NCBI GenBank assembly: GCA_023145935.1
Contig: JAGLDB010000076.1
Coordinates: 1 to 8,337, forward strand
From: Candidatus Sabulitectum sp.
GTDB taxonomy: Bacteria; Fermentibacterota; Fermentibacteria; Fermentibacterales; Fermentibacteraceae
Direction: 5' to 3'
DNA: 8,337 nt
Of the stretch, positions 6,606 to 8,337 are shown piece by piece (the first letter of the stretch is position 1; every line of letters begins with the position of its first letter). The notes under the pieces were generated by a model. That model ran no database searches and was not told the origin of the DNA. It saw only the letters and a program-made list of their open reading frames with translations. The position numbers were made by a program, and so were the translations under genes.

Positions 6606-7448
6606 CTATTTCAGTAAACACAGTCCTATCGTTTCAATAACTCTCTGGGATTCGATCCTGCACAAATACAATCCTGCTGAAACAGGATGTCCGTCTTGAT
6701 CACTCCCATCCCACTGTACAGTGTGTTTTCCGGTTGTCATTTCTGAGTTAACCAGGACTGATACTTCCCTGCCTGAAAGATCGAAAACCTTAACAGTGGT
6801 TTCTCCTGGAATAGATAAATCAAATGAAACGGAAGCCGAAGAGGAAAATGGATTGGGGCTTACAGAAAGGTTGAAGACCTGAGAAGGCAGGAGATTGATT
6901 CCAGTTCCAGTCACTGTGAAACTGATTGTATCAGCAGCAGCTGCCCCTCCATAAAATGAAGTCACAATTAATTCATTTGTACCCACTTCAGCAAAGAGAT
7001 CATCCAGATATGTGAACTTCAATCCGGTTCCGAATGCAAATAAATCCCCGTCTGTTCCTGCGATATATACAATTCCATCAGTGATGGCCGGACTGGATTG
7101 GATGTATTGCCCGGATGTCTCATAGAACCAGACTACACTCCCATCCTGACAGTCCAGGGCGTTCACCCGAGCTTTATATGAATTGAATCTCTCCCCATAG
7201 AACACAATTCCGTCTGCAATCCCCGGAGACCCGGATTGGGTTCCTGGCGTGGACCAGATATCCTTTCCATCATCAGCGCTCAAAGCGTAAAACTCATTTT
7301 CCATATCTGCAAAATAGAGTCTGTCATCATGAAATGCAGGTGTAGCAGATAACATTGTTCCGTAAGATATCTTAACCTGCCAGATCGTTTCACCGCTTAA
7401 TTCATCTATTCCCATATAGGAACCGTCATAGCAATTGATGTAGATAAC
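6606..7448 (-). pseudogene. 5'-truncated secreted PQQ-like beta-propeller protein with T9SS sorting domain
   Basis: The frame holds 280 residues ending at TAG 6608-6606. Four PQQ-like propeller blades can be read: YDGSYMGIDELSGETIW, NEFYALSADDGKDIW, ARVNALDCQDGSVVW and DGDLFAFG. A beta linker (YLDDLFAEVG...DTISFTVTG) follows, then a clear type IX sorting domain, SVSPNPFSSSASVSFDL to DGHPVSAGLYLCRIES. The first ATG is at 7415, but the blade begins upstream as VIYINCYDGSY, in frame back to codon 7448, immediately after a TAA (7451-7449) and with no start codon or ribosome site. The signal peptide and the first blades are therefore missing. I read it as a C-terminal remnant of an outer-membrane-exported protein, probably not expressed. 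It converges on the 6151 gene with 11 bases between stops. Confidence 0.8.
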
Positions 7449-7456
7449 TTATTTAG

Positions 7457-7564
7457 ATTGGTCGGATTCTTTCAACATCACCGAGACTCTACAAATTTGC
7501 ACGGGAACTGCATGAGGGAATAAATTACTATTTCCTGAATACATTTCAGCGTGATCTTGGTTAG
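7457..7564 (+). pseudogene. Possible C-terminal remnant of an unidentified plus-strand gene
   Basis: Between TAG 7454-7456 and TAG 7562-7564 a short frame reads like the end of a protein, with segments SPRLYKFARELHEG and INYYFLNTFQRDLG forming a plausible helix and tail. It has no usable start codon. Its left edge lies within a few bases of the break in the minus-strand propeller gene, so both may have been cut by the same event. The stop overlaps the last codon of the convergent antitoxin gene. At 35 codons it could be chance, and I do not recognise the family. Confidence 0.3.
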
Positions 7565-7788
7565 CGAGAAGCAAGTTGTTCGATAGTTAGATCATGTTTT
7601 TTTATTATTGAAATAATAGATCTGAGAGCCTGATTCACTGCATCGCGATCTGGGAAATATGCCATGACATCTTTGTCAATAACAATAACATTAGTGCCCT
7701 CGGAGTATCTGGCAGAATATTTGCCCTTAACTGCATCTCTAAAATCATACTCTTCTAGGATTGTTGGATCATCTGGCATTGTTTTCAT
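7561..7788 (-). CDS. BrnA-like antitoxin of a BrnT/BrnA toxin-antitoxin pair
   Basis: A 75-residue protein that would neutralise the upstream toxin and probably repress the shared promoter. I start it at ATG 7788 (MKTMPDDP), with GAGAG nine bases upstream; an in-frame upstream ATG at 7824 would overlap the toxin by 56 bases. Residues 1-30 (LEEYDFRDAVKGKYSARYSE) carry the F-R-x-A/G-V-(K/R)-G-K-Y segment often seen in partners of DUF497 toxins. Residues 33-60 (NVIVIDKDVMAYFPDRDAVN then ALRSII) fit a ribbon-helix-helix DNA-binding core. Classical BrnA has a different N-terminus, so this is a variant type. It overlaps the toxin gene by 20 bases, in the usual toxin-first order. No clear terminator follows. 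Confidence 0.85.
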   Translation of the reverse strand: MKTMPDDPTILEEYDFRDAVKGKYSARYSEGTNVIVIDKDVMAYFPDRDAVNQALRSIISIIKKHDLTIEQLASR

Positions 7789-8050
7789 AATATTTTCTCT
7801 CGTTGTTTGTTGCCTTTCTTGCACTGATTATTCTGATCTTGTCAATACGTTCTGTGTGAACAACAAGTAGAAGACGGTTGCTTACTGATATTCCGAGCAA
7901 AACAAATCTATCTTCTTCATCAGAATGCAGAGGGTCGTGAATAGTTAGTGAAAGCGAATCGCTAAAAGCAGTGCTGGCTTCGTTAAAAGACACTCCGTGT
8001 TTAATTTGATTCTCTTTTGCTTTGTTTTCATCCCACTCAAAATAAAGCAT
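7769..8050 (-). CDS. brnT: BrnT family ribonuclease toxin (DUF497)
   Basis: A 93-residue RelE-fold ribonuclease toxin that in characterised relatives cleaves RNA and slows growth until bound by its antitoxin. The family landmarks are all present: FEWDENKA at residues 4-11, NQIKHGVSF (14-22), AFSD, the E-D-R-F-V-L-L-G strand (46-53), LLVVHTER (61-68) and the C-terminal RIISARKATNNERKYYE (73-89). ATG 8050 has AGGAG at 8061-8057 with 6-base spacing, so the start is firm. It lies upstream of and overlaps the antitoxin gene, and a promoter can be read just before it. The nearby insertion-sequence-like end and gene remnants suggest that the pair arrived with mobile DNA; that is inference. Confidence 0.95.
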   Translation of the reverse strand: MLYFEWDENKAKENQIKHGVSFNEASTAFSDSLSLTIHDPLHSDEEDRFVLLGISVSNRLLLVVHTERIDKIRIISARKATNNERKYYENNAR

Positions 8051-8088
8051 ACCATTCTCCTGCCCAATACTAAGAATTCTATGCTATA

Positions 8089-8117
8089 AGTATATCATTT
8101 TGGGAGCGTGCATTCAA
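8089..8117 (-). promoter_or_regulatory. Sigma70-type promoter of the brnT-antitoxin operon
   Basis: On the minus strand TTGAAT (8117-8112) and TATACT (8094-8089) are separated by exactly 17 bases, four and five matches to the -35 and -10 consensus. The expected RNA start is about 25-30 bases before the brnT ATG. An imperfect inverted repeat, ATACT at 8068-8072 and AGTAT at 8089-8093 (plus-strand reading), overlaps the -10 box and start region and could be the antitoxin's operator. Confidence 0.6.
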
Positions 8118-8265
8118 GCCCAGACTCTTAGAGTTTTCGTCATGCTTCTTTTGTTTTGAGAATCAGCATAGCATCCCAATTTCACTTTGTCTTGATATGT
8201 GCTTTTGAGTCCATGAGTTAATCGCAAAATCACCGACCCCACTGTAAAGATATCTCCGGCGAGGT

Positions 8266-8337
8266 TGTAAATGTTTGACCAGCGAGAGTGGAAACTTTAC
8301 CCTGCAAGTTTGCCCGGAATCGGTGGCAAGTTTGGTC
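8266..8337 (+). mobile_element. Probable terminus of an IS21-family-like insertion sequence, running off the window
   Basis: From TGT at 8266 the sequence carries repeated short units: GTGGAAACTTTACCC (8288-8302), GCAAGTTTGCCC (8304-8315) and GTGGCAAGTTTGGTC (8323-8337), plus TTTGACC at 8274-8280. Ends that begin with TGT and carry several GTGGC-AA-TTTG-type repeats are typical of IS21-family elements, where they bind the transposase. No transposase gene is within the window, so this rests on the repeat pattern alone. The same bases also spell a frame from ATG 8271, which I take as coincidence. Confidence 0.45.

Noticed and set aside
7500..7545. Terminator after the antitoxin gene (CTGAA/TTCAG and GGAA/TTCC hairpins)
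   Set aside because: Stems are only four to five pairs and no T tract follows.
8114..8242. Minus-strand frame of 42 codons from GTG 8242 to TGA, part of a longer open stretch
   Set aside because: Only a poorly spaced GGAG precedes it, the residues show no recognisable motif, and it lies in the gap between brnT and the insertion-sequence-like end; I see nothing else supportable in 8118-8265.

Overview
The window looks like a chromosomal segment of an uncultured bacterium of the Fibrobacteres-Chlorobi-Bacteroidetes (FCB) type or a neighbouring candidate phylum (Fermentibacteria/Cloacimonetes-like lineages fit well). Two secreted proteins end in a C-terminal sorting domain of the type IX secretion (Por) kind, one with the usual S-P-N-P-F opening. 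Start codons are mixed (ATG, GTG, TTG), and TAA, TAG and TGA all serve as ordinary stops. The taxonomic placement is inference.

Layout. (1) 1-1716, plus strand: the 3' part of a secreted glycoside hydrolase family 18 (chitinase-like) protein with a golvesin-like beta domain and a sorting tail. It is followed 15 bases later by a small exported beta-rich protein whose frame is interrupted only by one in-frame TGA at codon 37. The TGA lies in a C-G-S-(TGA) motif, and a perfect 6-bp hairpin with an AGGT loop follows it. The hairpin fits the bacterial selenocysteine-insertion geometry, so the gene is either a new selenoprotein or a Trp-to-stop mutation. (2) 1764-5060/5084, minus strand: a tight four-gene operon in the order MFS transporter, SAM methyltransferase, metallo-beta-lactamase-fold hydrolase, type I methionine aminopeptidase. 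Junctions overlap by 4-8 bases or leave a 3-base gap. (3) 5085-5289: a divergent intergenic region with a possible decayed coding tail and a hairpin with a T tract. (4) 5290-6594, plus strand: three small genes of unknown function, comprising a soluble protein, a membrane-anchored L7/L12-C-terminal-like protein and an exported lipocalin-like beta protein that has lost its lipobox cysteine. (5) 6606-7564: a 5'-truncated PQQ-propeller/sorting-domain gene on the minus strand, abutting what may be a 5'-truncated remnant on the plus strand. Both are broken at the same place (about 7449-7456), which suggests a deletion or rearrangement junction. (6) 7561-8117: a BrnT/BrnA-type toxin-antitoxin pair on the minus strand with a good sigma70-type promoter. 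(7) 8266-8337: a repeat-rich sequence resembling the terminus of an IS21-family element that runs off the window.

How the parts fit. The left part is secretion and polymer degradation. The middle operon combines export, methylation and hydrolysis with a housekeeping-type aminopeptidase, which is an unusual partnership. The right third shows accessory-DNA signs: truncated genes, a toxin-antitoxin module and an insertion-sequence end. The best candidate for something undescribed is the in-frame TGA gene at 1147-1716.
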